Shown here one piece after another: positions 35,749 to 47,504 of a DNA stretch of 64,000 nt (its first letter is position 1; the number at the start of each line of letters is the position of its first letter). The position numbers and the translations under genes were made by a program. Under the pieces are notes generated by a model. The model was not told the origin of the DNA. It did not search any database and was given only the letters and a program-made list of their open reading frames with translations. This DNA is from Sarcomyxa edulis (lineage: Eukaryota; Basidiomycota; Agaricomycetes; Agaricales; Mycenaceae). Location of the stretch: contig QUOL01000021.1 in NCBI GenBank assembly GCA_009761415.1, forward strand, positions 434,001 to 498,000, given 5' to 3'.

Positions 35749-38131
35749 GTCGACGAGGTAAAGGGTCCCGAGGGCCTAAGAAACCCAAAAGGCTTCTCAG
35801 ATAACCTGTATAAGTATTCCTAGGCTCCATCTGGGCGCCAAAAGGGGACTGTCCTTGAGCTCAATTCGAGCTTTGGATCTGGAGAAGAAGATCTATAGCG
35901 TAAGATGTCCATTGCCTCGGTCAAATGCTATCTTGATTCTCCGCGAAGCCTTCCAGGAACAGGATGTACGATACAATAGTCTGAATGATGATAGGATGTA
36001 AGAATAGTTTTGGTCGTACCAATGAGAAAACATGAAGATGGCAACTTATGTTCGACTTTACATCTGTGGGGAGACTCGGAGCACATGGCATGCGCCGAGC
36101 ATGCGCGAAGAGACGCGCCGATAACGAATCGTTCAGGTCCAAACCAGAAATCGTGTTTTTTCGATTTTATTTTTTAACCTCCAGCTGCATACCGCTGCAT
36201 ATCGTTCAACCAAATCAAATCGACCAAAGGGCCTACGACGCTATAAGCAACTGCTATAGCGCTATCTAGCGCCACGATGGTGCTCGATGCACCCAAAACT
36301 AGGCCTCATGCGACATTCTGACTGAAGTCCGGCGATGGCGAGGGACAGTGCTATATGTATATCCTGGTCTATCAAGGTCTATCAGTTCTACTAGGGACAA
36401 CGACGCCACTGCAGTTGATAAGAAGGTAAGCCCCGTCAGAGCTCGACCTGGTTTTACGTTGTCCTAATCCGGCCTGTAGCATCCTGGGACCGACGTTCTC
36501 ACTGTTCGGTGTCGGTGACAAGGCGCAGGTTCTCAAAGAAGGTCGAAAAACTTCAATAAGAAGAGGCCGTGCTTCCCGGAACAATGCTTTCGCCCACCAC
36601 GCAAGTCAACAATATACAAGTGGAGAGGTAGAGACTGCTCTTTGGGTCCTTATCCATTTGATTACTCCTTTAATTGTCGTAATATAATCAGCTATTTCGA
36701 GGACGAACGCAAGAGCGCGCAGGCCCAGCGATCCGCATCCATCCGTTTAGATCCCTGTTTGCAAAGTTTCTCCCATGGATCTCTCTTTCACGATGACAAG
36801 AGAAAGTTTGGGACAGTGCCGTTGTGGCTTATCATGCCACTCATCCGAGTCCCTTGAACGGACACACATGTACGTGCAACACATGACCGGCATCCTTCAC
36901 GGCTCCCAGCATGCATTCCTTGGAATCCTCCGTTCTCCCGTGTCTTCTCTAGAATCCACCTCTAGATTCTATTCGCCCACATGGCAGAACGCGAGCCCCT
37001 ATAGGAGTTCTCGGACATCTATTTCAATGAAGACCAAGTATACCATCAAATGTGCGGATCGGGCAACAAACGCGTTTATGTGAAGCGTTCCCAAGTTCTA
37101 CGCATCGTAGCCTTAGGTAACTTCTCTTCGTGTGGCGAGAATTGTCTTGGTGCACGGCAAGACGCGTTGGCCTGGCTGGACAAGATTTCACAGACGACGT
37201 GGAACCTCCTTATCAGAACGTCCTCGACCACCCAGTCGAGCCCACAATTACAACGGCCGTCGATCGGCACCGAACGAGATCCACACTCCTGTATGTGCGA
37301 TCCTGCTAGTAGGTACTCGTACCTGCCATTAGCTTTGATGCCGAGGACGATTATCAGGATTAATTACTACAAATTCCGACGCGATAGCGTGCAAACTCAG
37401 GCGAATGTCGACTTTGTGCCTTTCTCCTCAATAAGGCGGATGTGGTTGGAGGGAAGAACTGTGACGTACCTTAGCCTCACCTTGGCAAAAGCCACTGTAA
37501 TGCCGCCTTGTTTTCGAGTTTAGGAATGAATCAAAACACAGTAGTGATAATAGACTTATGTCCATGGGATGTGGCAGGATATGTATAAGCAAGTACACGC
37601 CGTGATGAACTGGCCTGAAGCTTGAAGCTTGAAGGGTATATCCTAGTCATGCTTGCCCCGCCTCCTGAGAGTAAGTGCTGCTAAAATGGGAACAAGATAA
37701 GGTCTCGTCCTAAGAGAGGTACACTTTGACCCGCAATGTGTGAGACCGCTCCTTCAAATTTCACAGGGGTGTCAGAAAGACGTGCCCAGCGTATGCGTCC
37801 ACATGGTAGGGGGCGCCAAAAGGCATTGAGAATAATGATGATTCAGTGGAGTTATTTGTTCAAATCGACTTGGGCTTTTCCATGGATGCCTTTACTCCTC
37901 GATGAACGCAGGAGTGATTGAACCGATGACAGCACGGTGAGATCGTAAATGAGACTTGCTAGAAACATCACAAACGGAGCGCACTTTGGTATTGTCCGGT
38001 GGATAATGTTTTGCCAAAGCTGAGTGCAGCCCAAACGTTATGTATCTGACATAAGTGGCCCAAGTTAGAACTTGTCCGAAGGCCCAACCCCATTACCGAT
38101 AGTATAACGCCACTTTGGAACTGTCGATAAT
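35749..38131. other. 2.4-kb gene-poor region
   Basis: It holds the OPT promoter and otherwise no supportable gene. Short palindromic bits occur at about 36254-36273 (GCTATAGCGCTATCTAGCGC) and a small tandem (gaagctt twice) at about 37620. A stretch at 37160-37310 has a protein-like frame (FTDDVEPPYQNVLDHPVEP) broken by a stop, possibly a gene relic. Confidence 0.4.
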
Positions 38132-38943
38132 TTAAGTCGTAGTTGGTTCTGGCGCAACAAGCATAAAGGTCCCCCCGAGAGGCTCCCCTAGGCCAACCTC
38201 AACCGCAAAAGCGCTGATATTGAAGGACGAGATAGAAGTCGAGGCGTTAACAAAGGTTTGTTCGTTGAAACCGGCTGGTTGTTCGAACAGAAGGAATATA
38301 TAACTACATGGGATTAAAGGTAAAAGGTAAACGCGCCGTCGGATCGCTACATAAGCGAATCTGGTGCTCACCGATGAGCGTCAGACCCGGCAGGAGGCGT
38401 AGGCTGCCTGAACTCAGATATAGCAGCGGTGGTGTTGATCAACGCTCCGTGAGCTTCCGGGACAAAGTTTCCACCGAGGAAGTGTCTAATTTGAGCTGAG
38501 GTGGGGTCCTGGGGTGTGGGTGCGTCAGGATCGACGGTGGCAATCACAAATGGACCTTTCTTGGTCGAAGTCCCGCCGAGGATGCTGAAAATAGGAGGCC
38601 CCGCGGTGTCTAATTATTCCAGTCAGAAATTGAGGGTACGAAGCAATAATTAAACTGAAGGCATGTATTCACCGTTGCGCGGGACATGAATGCCAGCATG
38701 TAGCCGTATAGGAGGGCCCGATACTTGCGGAAGGGCTACTCCAAGCAGAATGCTCGGTTCAAATGTGAGCTCCAAGTCTCCGGGAATCTAAGGAGCATAA
38801 TGAATTCATCGCAGGCTGGGAAAATAGCGGCCATTACTGACGTTGGCAGCATCAAAGGTGCGCTTCACAGCAGCAAGGCTGGTGTCTTGTGCGAGCACAA
38901 GAGGAACGACGATGGAGAGGACCGAGAGGCCAAAGAATCGCAT
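38132..38943 (-). CDS. Secreted PEBP-family protein
   Basis: Start ATG at 38943 gives a signal peptide (MRFFGLSVLSIVVPLVLAQ). Splicing joins IPGDLELTFEPSILLGVALP, then DTAGPPIFSILGG with FVIATVDPDAPTPQDPTSAQ, then YIFLLFEQPAGFNEQTF. DPDAPTP and the following block are the phosphatidylethanolamine-binding protein core; the HRYIFLLF join across the last intron (CATCG|TTATA) confirms the model. It ends ...EPLGGTFMLVAPEPTTT. Yeast relatives such as Tfs1 inhibit carboxypeptidase Y or Ras-GAP in the cytosol; this version should be exported. Ligand and role unknown. Confidence 0.82.
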
Positions 38944-39659
38944 TTTTGACTGCAGGATGGCTGTTCATAGACCGTCCCTTCGCTCCTTTATATGTATGAC
39001 ATGGGCCGGTGGTCAATGGAAGACACTATTTTGACCGACCGGTCCTCGCATTGCATGAAGCGGTATCGCATGTGACACAATGAAGCCTGGAGGAATGCGA
39101 CAACGAGCACACGTCCAGGTGGAGACAAATTTGTCTTGGGAAGAAGGACGTGTGAAGTCCTCAGCCATCGATAGGCATGAAGACCACGACGAACCGTAGA
39201 ATCACATCTCACATCCTCGGTAATACTTTCGAAGAGAAAGAGCGGTGTGCATCCTAGTGAATGAATATTTATCAGAATTGACGCAGAACAAAACCCAGGT
39301 AAGCGCTCGAAGAAGTTTGCCAGCAGTCATCTCAAAGCGTGAGAGTGATGAGCAAGGAAACACATCCAGGCCATGCCACGGTAAGCTTGCGGTGTCGATG
39401 GTGTCTTTGTATGAGACGATGGCCACTGATTTTGGTGAATGGCCACGAAGAATATCTGGGGACCTCCAATGAGATATGATTCGCATAAGTTGCAAGGTAC
39501 GAATGCCTTCGTTACATATAGAATAATTCCACCAGCCTAACGATATGAATAGTAGTGAGTACTTATAGCCATGATATTGCGTGGAATACCCTTGAATATG
39601 AGATAGTCTCCGGTCCATCCAGTAATGTACACGATTGTCCGCAAAGCTAGAGTTTGTCA
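38944..39659. other. Intergenic region, no gene supported
   Basis: A 152-codon minus ORF (39202..39660) abuts the stop of the next gene, but it has no family signature and is rich in residues typical of non-coding frames. The region otherwise serves as the promoter of the PEBP gene. Confidence 0.35.
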
Positions 39660-40187
39660 CTATTTCTTCTTGCCTTTAGCACGTTTTTTGGGAGCTGTGA
39701 TGGATTCAGGAAGCCACTCATTGGTAGGCTCTGAAGGAACATCCTTCTTCGGCTCCTCGCGTTTGCTCTCCGGTGGTGTGGCGTCAGCACCTCTCCTTTC
39801 CTCCTCCTCTGCCCGAACAGAAGATGCTGCAATTTCTTCTGGACTAACATCTTCACCTCTTCTTAGACGAGCAGCAATATCAGGAGTTACGCGGAGTCGT
39901 CGGACATTCGTCTGGAATCCAGGAGCTGATACCCGGATGTGACGAATCAGACACGAGGGAGAATGACGAGGATATAAGTAGCTTAACGAACCTCCTTTTC
40001 CGATACCATGCAGTTTAAGCCTTCTAGCTAGATACCACTTCCGTACATAATATGCAGATATCATCAAGAATGGCGGTATGCTATCTTCGGGAAACCGAGT
40101 CAGTTAGTAGCCACAGTTGTGATTGGTGAAACGGACGCACGTAACCCAGAGAAGTGACGGGAATTCGTCCACCGATGAGTTGGACAT
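39660..40187 (-). CDS. Small single-TM protein with charged C-terminal tail (133 aa)
   Basis: Three exons: 40141..40187, 39992..40080 and 39660..39925; total 402 nt, in frame. It reads MSNSSVDEFPSLLWVTIPPF, then a TM segment (LLWVTIPPFLMISAYYV), then basic RKWYLARRLKLHGIGKG. Next comes NVRRLRVTPDIAARLRRGED with VSPEEIAAS, and a Lys-rich end (APKKRAKGKKK). The topology suggests a short lumenal N-terminus and a cytosolic tail, in the ER or outer mitochondrial membrane. Family name not recognised. It is divergent from the FIST-like gene. Confidence 0.6.
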
Positions 40188-40517
40188 TCTCGTTCGAGCA
40201 ACCTTTAGATAGGCAGCTAGAAGGCGAAATTCAAAGAAAAGTACGGGAGACTAAGCAGGAACGTTGTGGTACGAAAGAAAGCCTGTGACGCGGCCGACCT
40301 CGACGCGCGCCTCCTGAGCTTGAACTCGGACTACTCGCACCCTCGAATTCATCGACATCTTCTAGGTTTGTTCATCGAGATCTGACAAGATTTAGGAAGG
40401 CTTCGATAAATCTTACGAGCATTCGACGCGTCGCAGAGTCCTATCGACTTTTTAAACCATTTTCTGGCGGCGAGAACTTAGAAGGCCATCGGCTACCTCT
40501 TGATATCGTCCACTCGG
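40188..40517. promoter_or_regulatory. Bidirectional promoter, small TM gene / FIST-like gene
   Basis: 330 bp between divergent start codons. No obvious core element; a 5' leader intron of either gene is possible. Confidence 0.4.
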
Positions 40518-42073
40518 ATGCCAATTCATACCAGCACGATCTTAGCCAGGACTCCTAAGGGGATTCATTCGCATGTCGAGAAGCTCTCTAAACGTTTTCC
40601 CAATCACACCCTCTTGTTCGCACTCTCACCCAATGTTGACGGCTCCGAATTATCAAACCTTGTGGATCGACTTACTGGATTTTCTTCTCAGACGATTGGC
40701 TGTCTATCAGCGCCGCTACCTGGGGAAAGGAATAGAAACCTAATATCATGCTCTCTGGCCCTTTTTCGGAAAGACGGCTCTACTGTCTTTCGTTCTACAA
40801 TTCCAGGTAAAGCTTCTGTACAGGTTGGGAGATGGCACGCATTCAGAAAGAAGGAGGAGGATATAGACTTCGGCGATGGAGGTATTGCCGACGGGAACGT
40901 CAATTGGGAGGATGTGTGGGGTAGAAATACCGGCGGCAACCTTCTACCACCCGACTTACAGCATCTGAGGTCCGTATCAGCTTCATATTCTTCATATTTG
41001 GACAATTTACTGACGTTATCCCTAGTCGCAAAGATGTAAACGCCGTAGTATACCTTTCAGACAGTGCTTCGGAGGGCCTCTCGAATTCTCTGGCCAACTT
41101 CCCACTGGCTATCAAAGTCAGTGTCTTCGCTCACTGATAGCCCTATATATTGGTGAGATGACGACGTCAGATAAGCTAGCTTGGACTCACCGCGACATCG
41201 ACACCATTTATCACAGGAAGACCGGTCACCCTTTTCCATAATCAAAAGATATACTCCTCCGGAGCGATAGGAATAGCTGTGACCAGACAATCTAAGCCAA
41301 GAGCTGGAAATCTGTTCCTGGGAACACACGCACTCACACTTCCTCTGACAATAACTCGGTCCGTAGATGTCTTATCGAATATCTCATTCAAGAGTTAGTT
41401 CTACGCTGATAATTGAGTAGATCCGAAGGCAATCTGATCAACCTGCTGGACAAAAAGAATCCAACTCAGATTCTCTTAGCGGCTATACGCAAAAGCGGAA
41501 TGGACATGGATGCTAAGGGGTCCTTCAAGGATGATGAGAAGTTCTACTTGGCGGCGCTTCACGGAGGCGTTGTATGTATTGTTCCTTCAGATCTTGACAC
41601 TGAGTCGATACTCAATAAATGTGCAGGTCACCCAGATGTATAACATAACCTCTGGTGATCCATCTCGTGGAACCATCTCGTTAGAGTCCGATAGTGCGCC
41701 ACCTCTGGGCACTGAAGTTCAGGTCCGCATACCCTGATTCGATCCCTAGGACGTCATCCTCATATCTCTGATTGCTCTTCTCTAGTTCTTTCACCGACCC
41801 AAGAGCACGACTGTTGAGATACCCCAGGAATTCTACGATGCCCAAAGACTCGAAAACGAGCCTTCCAAGCGCACTGTCGCGTTCATGGTCTCTGATGCTG
41901 AGGCCTCTGAATCGTCAGCTACACGTGAAGAGGATGAGGAAGCGGTACAAGTGCTGCCAAACACTTTCCTCGCATCCAGTGAGAACGGGTTCATGTTGAG
42001 TCGACCTGGGGTAGAAGACTCTGCTTGGAGGTGTACCGTGCCTGGAGGGATCGCTAGTCTCGAGTGGTCCTGA
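40518..42073 (+). CDS. FIST-domain-like protein
   Basis: Multi-exon gene. First ATG at 40518 (MPIHTSTILARTPKGIHSHV); stop TGA at 42073. The first exon reads HTLLFALSPNVDGSELSNLV, typical of a FIST N-like sensory domain. The middle reads TPFITGRPVTLFHNQKIYSS followed by GAIGIAV, then THALTLPLTITRSEGNLINL. The last exon ends in a conserved-looking ENGFMLSRPGVEDSAWRC segment. FIST domains occur in bacterial sensors and eukaryotic FBXO22 and are thought to bind small ligands. Assignment is by motif resemblance only. No F-box seen in this copy. Confidence 0.5.
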
Positions 42074-42406
42074 CGTGCGGAAGTGGCATACGATGATCGA
42101 TTTTGTTAGTCTTTTTTCTTCTAATTTTCTGCATTGTGCTGACTCAGATTCGAGAGAAGAATGCACTGGTGGTTTGTATTATAGCTAGCTGTAACGAAGA
42201 AGATCGTTAGGCGTTGTGTTGTTGCCATTTCCTGATGGGATATGTACGCAAACGGGTATGTACTATGGACGTTCCTGAAACTGAATTTCTGCAGCCTCCA
42301 AATATACTTCAGCCCACTGTGCTTGTTTGACGGAGCTCTTAGTTCGATTAATTGTTCACAACTACAATAGTATCGGTTCTTCACATCATACGAGGATGAG
42401 TCATAG

Positions 42407-42841
42407 GTGCGTATACTTCGGCTGCAATCAATAGAAGCGCACAGAGTATTGATCTCCCTTCGTAGGTTCGAGCGAAGATCCGAGGACCTAAGTACCATAT
42501 ATCGTCTTGAGCTGTTGGATTTCATCAGTACGGGTCGGTATACTGATTTGGTTTTTTTGAGAAACGCTGAACCGGCATGGGGAAAAGGGTTGATCGGTTC
42601 TGGCGTTGAACTACTACGAAAGCCTACAGGTAAGTTTAAAGCCTGTTCGGCTCCTCTTCTTGAATGGACTGATCTCCAGTCTTTAGCCTGTGACTTATGT
42701 CCTGCATCAGGACCATTAGAAGCCGACAACCAGTTAGGTTTGGCCGACATGCACCTGGAATCCAGCCTAAGACGTTCGGATTTGGCCATGTATTATTGGC
42801 CATGGTTATACTTACGGCTCCGGCTCGACTACTATAGGTGA
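42407..42841 (+). pseudogene. Decayed or partial ORF, perhaps glutathione S-transferase-like
   Basis: Open for 144 codons with no ATG start near it. It includes YRLELLDFISTGRYTDLVFL and NAEPAWGKGL, then, after a possible intron starting GTAAGT at about 42630, NQLGLADMHLESSL. LADxHL is a hallmark of the GST C-terminal helix, but no thioredoxin-like N-terminal half is found upstream. A 222-codon ORF on the opposite strand (42121..42789) overlaps it and looks less protein-like. This could be a fragment of a lost gene. Confidence 0.3.
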
Positions 42842-43662
42842 AGTATGTGAACTATAGTGCTCTATTGAAACATCCGCTGATATTGACTCTCAGCAAGTAT
42901 TGCAGGGCGTTTCTGTTCAACGAGGAGCTGTGGCGATCGGTTTGACCGATCAAAAGCCATGGTGCATGAATCATGAATGTTATAATCCTCGTCGGTAGCT
43001 TTCTGGATCCACTTTCGAAAGCCGCGTTCTTGTCCTTAGCAATCTGGCCGGTTCTCATGGTCGTAAATACGATCCCACCTTATCATTTCGTGAATCTCGA
43101 ATTGATCAAGGGCTTGATAACCAAGGTTAGCACCCATAGAGTGGAATCTTGTGATATTATCGCTCACACCTCTCTATCGCCTTAGTCCACACCTGGGTAA
43201 CACGTTACAATCGCCTGTATATATCAGTTTCAACGGAACCAGATGGATGATGTTTTTCTACGTAGGACTGAGCTTAGGACGATACTTGTGTATATCAAAG
43301 ATGTTTCATCCAGTGCATGCTGAACGTATCAACTTTACTTCGAGCAGTCTCTGAGCTAGTTAGAGGAAGAAAGGCAGTTCTAGCGCACTGCCCCTAAGAG
43401 GTTGCGGCACGAGATCAACCAACGGCCCAAATTCAGAGTCAGCGTTACTAAAGCCATCGTCGTCCACGACATCCATCATCTCTTATTCTTTCCGAGCTCG
43501 TCCTTCTTCATTACGAGCTCATAAACCGAGACGCTCCTTGGAGGGACGACTAATCGTACATCTCATCTAATTCCTCGCTAAATTTGAGAGGTTGTACTTC
43601 AATTCTGACCTTCCAACTTCATTGTCGCTGGGCGCCTTCTTATATACATATAGCTATCAGCT
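42842..43662. other. Intergenic region upstream of the RING gene
   Basis: No gene supported. Short hydrophobic ORFs (e.g. 42973..43185) lack family features. Confidence 0.35.
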
Positions 43663-46600
43663 ATGGGCCAAAGTAATTCTAGGAATCGCTCGGATACTAC
43701 TCCCTCACCTCGTGCTCCCACATCGTCTAATGCTCAGAGAGAAGCATCGAGCTCGAGCTCAAATTCGACACCGCCATCGCCCAGTCCATCAGTGCCCAAA
43801 CCATCACCTTCGCGTCGGCGCTCAACTGTTCGACAAAACCTGTCGAAGCTAGTCCATCCTCGTTCTACAGAACCTACTTCGGATCGTGACGACGCTTCAC
43901 CGCGCAGATCATGGCGAAACTCGAGACGTTGGTCGAAAACGACCGCGGAGATCGTACGACCCGCACAAACCCAGGATGTAAATCAGCTAGATATTTCTCC
44001 AACTCTTACCACCCTACAAGAGAACGAGAAAGGCCAAGAGAAGGACTTGGAATATGAAATAGAGCCAGGACCCAGCGCCGTTGTGCCCATCGAGCAAATT
44101 CAGCCGAGCTCTTCCGAGTCAGTGCCCCCACACCTAGATGGTGGCGATGAGGGAGCTTCCGATGGGATCATCCAAAGTACAGTTGAGCAGCTAGGACCGG
44201 AACAGTCATTACTTGCGCAGAACTTAGGTGTATCGCGACCCTCAAGTCAAGAGCATGACGATCCGGGGGACGAAATCATCATTGGCCCTCAAATGTTCGA
44301 AAATAATCGCGATGCTCACGATGAAACTACACCTTCTGATCCTGCTACTATACCTGCTACGACTACCGATACCCCAGAAATGCCCGAAGGGACAACTACT
44401 GCATCACCACAACAGCAGCAAGCCTTACAGCGCCAATTCCCTCCCCCAGGAACGCTTGTCGTCGTCCAAGGGGTTGTACATACTACCGACTTACCACGGC
44501 CTCAGCCATCAGATGCGCCTGCATCCACATCTCACTCTTTACTTTCTGTATCTGGTACCGAGCATCGACGCTCGGCATCGACTCCTCGTCCTTCCCGACC
44601 CTCCACTGCCGGAAGCGAACGATCAAGCGCCCGCCACAGACTATCCGCTCTCATTCGTCCTCGTCCTGCAAGCATGCTCGTTTCCACACCAGACTCATCA
44701 CCTCTCAGTGAATCAACAGAACTTCAGTCTTCGTCTGCATCTCATGAAACACCCTCAACATCCACAGAAACATCCTCAGATGGTGGTAATGATTCCACTC
44801 CCCAAACTGTTGATTCTGAAAGTCAATCATCTGCAGTTCCTGCTCCCGTTGACGTTCCACGTTCCTCTGGGACTATATCACCAAGTAGCATCGAAGTACT
44901 GGGTACACTTCTAAGGTTAGTGGAATTCCTTCCTGGCAATCGATTGTAATCTGACTAGAAAATACTATTTGTGTCATCATCATCGAAGTGTCGCCGCTGC
45001 AGCCACGGCCGCTTCTTTATTGACAGGATCCTCCGAACCAATCTTAGCACCTCCAGGTGGGGGAATAATCTCTTCCGGTCCTGGTACTGGTAATCCCACC
45101 ATGTCTCGTCCAACGTCTCCAACGCCTACAGCTAGCCTTGGCGGAGAGCAAGGGAGAGGGGAGAGGATGCGACAGGCTTGGGGAAGTATACGAGAACGCT
45201 TGGGATTACGTACTCCCAACACCACCTCTCTCACTGGTGGTGGTACAGAACCCATAACGGGGCGAAGGCCAGATGGAACCCAGATGGATGCCCGAGAAAT
45301 AATGCTTGCAGAAATGGCTAGAGCTTTCAATCTTGGTTTAGGCTTGGGCAACGATACTGGTAGTGGCGATCCAGTGAATGGTGAGGATGTCAATCGAGCT
45401 TCCTCACCCATACCAGAGGGTTCTGCTTTACCGACAGCAGAGCGCCAGTTGCCTGTAGAGGGCAGCTTCGAACGTTTCTTGGTTGACTTGCAGTCTGATC
45501 TTCGCATAGCACTTACTCAGGATCCATCGGTCGCTCGTACTGAACCTATCCCGTCTTCCTCGCCTCCTACAACGACAGATAATGCTAGCACTCAGCCCCC
45601 TTCCACGGATTTGCCACCAGCCTCCATACAGCCTCCTGTTTCTCCCTTACCCGCTATCGACATCATCCCTTCCTCGCCAGTGACTCACGATGACGGCCAA
45701 CCACTTGAACATGATGACAACTCGCCCCATAGCGATGAGGACACGATGCCTAACCTTGAAACAGGTACCGACTCCGAGTCCGACTTTGAAGATGATTATG
45801 AAGACAGCAGTCCCGATGACGATGATACATATGAGAATAGAGGTGATCTACCTAGAGAAGGTGATATGCCGGCACTCATGCGCAATATTCCTCCGTCCGA
45901 GAACCTACCAGCTCCTCCTACCCTCCCAGCCTGGGCTGTCCCTCTAGGTCCTGCTGCTGCTGGTTCCAGTGGTCCAGTTGGCACCGAAGATGCGTCTGGG
46001 CGAATTAATTGGTGGAGACTATATCGGTTCCCTCCTATAGTGGCACCACGAGGACAAAATCCTATGGAGCCCATGCGGTCTGCAACGACTTTACCTACCC
46101 CCTCTCCCACTCCCGATTCCACCGCCATCGATCCAACCTCAACACCTGTAAACACCACGCCGTTGCCTCAAACACCCACTCCTCCCAGTAACATTGTCAT
46201 CCCCGTCATCGTAGTCGGTCTTCAATCCGTCAACATGAACTTCAACCGTCGACGCACCGGTGGTCCTGCACCAGGTACAGGCGAGAACGATGGCCCCCTC
46301 CATGCTGACGAGCGTGATGCAGATGCTGGTATGGATGATGACTTTGATCCATTTTCGAACCAAAATGAAACCGACAGTGTCAACGCAGATGGAGCTGCAA
46401 GACCAGGCACTCCAGGAGGTACTGGTGGTCGAAGATGGCATTCTCGTGCTGCCAATGCTTTGCGGAATTTGAGGCCGGGACGTAGAGGTGCAGCTCGTCA
46501 ACAAACTTCGGACAATACAGGATCGAGGACGTTCTTGATATATGTCATTGGAGGTACAACAAGTCGACCTATTTCTGACTCCCAATTACTAATCGGCTTT

Positions 46601-47166
46601 CACTAGGGTACTATCCTCCAGATCATAACATTATTACTGCTGGGCCGAACAATCTTGATTCGTTTGAGGCTTTACTGTGAGTCAATTTTGTCAATATTAT
46701 CTTATTCTATTGCCAGGTCTGACTCGTCATGCAGGGAACTCGCGGAGCTCCTTGGCCAGGTCAAGCCACCAACCGTGTCGAAGGAGGACATTGACAAATC
46801 TGGCCTCGAAATCATCAAGCTATCTCAATTGGAACAACATGAAAAAGACGGCAAGATATCGTCAAACTGCACTGAAAGGGTGAGCTTCCCTGCGCAGATG
46901 CATGCATGTTCTGTAGTACTGACGCCTGCATTTTCTAGTGCCTTATTTGTCTAGATGACTATGAGCCCGAACAAGATATCCGTGTATTGAAATGCCGACA
47001 TGGATTCCACAAGGACTGCGTTGATAGATGGCTGCAACAAGGCCGTAACAACTGTCCAGCTTGTCGTTCAAAGGTGAGCTCACGAGCAAAGAAAGACTCC
47101 AGGCATAAACGTTGACATTTTTCCTAGGGCGTATCAACCGATGACCCGTCACCCACAACCCTCTAA
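43663..47166 (+). CDS. RING-H2 E3 ubiquitin ligase with long disordered N-terminus
   Basis: 1068 aa in six exons: 43663..44915, 44989..46553, 46607..46676, 46735..46879, 46939..47073, 47128..47166. It starts MGQSNSR, fitting an N-myristoylation signal (Gly2, Ser6). About 900 residues are Ser/Pro/Thr-rich and acidic, with a DSESDFEDDYEDSSPDDDD run. The ordered end is GGYYPPDHNIITAGPNNLDS, ELAELLGQVKPPTVSKEDID, then a RING: CLICLDDYEPEQDIRVLKCR, HGFHKDCVDRWL, NNCPACRSK. The RING has the C3H2C3 ligand order and should recruit E2. Myristoylation would place it on membranes. Substrates unknown. Confidence 0.88.
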
Positions 47167-47504
47167 AACCGAGGGCGTTCGAAATCATGCATATATTGTT
47201 TTCCTTTCTTTCTTTCACGCTTGTACCCCATGTCATTCGTTCTCGTTCCTCTGCATCTTAATCCTGCTTTCCCTTCTCACTGTAGCACATTTTTTGGCAC
47301 CCCAGCTCACATATCCCTTGGATCCGCAGTATAACGTTCTCTTGTCTCACCTCTGTTATGAAAAAGTGTAACATACTAAATTAATGAAATAGATCGGACT
47401 ATATAACCCTCAATTGTGACTTGGGAAGTCGTTGATTTAAGTCATGATTGAATGACAAGAGAAGCACCCAATATTCAGACTGTCTATCATTATTAGGACA
47501 TCGT
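47167..47504. other. Convergent intergenic region RING gene / MPP beta
   Basis: 338 bp of 3' UTR space; nothing else seen. Confidence 0.4.

Noticed and set aside
39202..39660. 152-codon minus-strand ORF
   Set aside because: It runs directly into the stop of the small TM gene, lacks family features and has no promoter or splice evidence.
42121..42789. 222-codon minus-strand ORF
   Set aside because: No motif or splice context; it overlaps a more protein-like plus-strand frame and has a composition expected of an antisense shadow.
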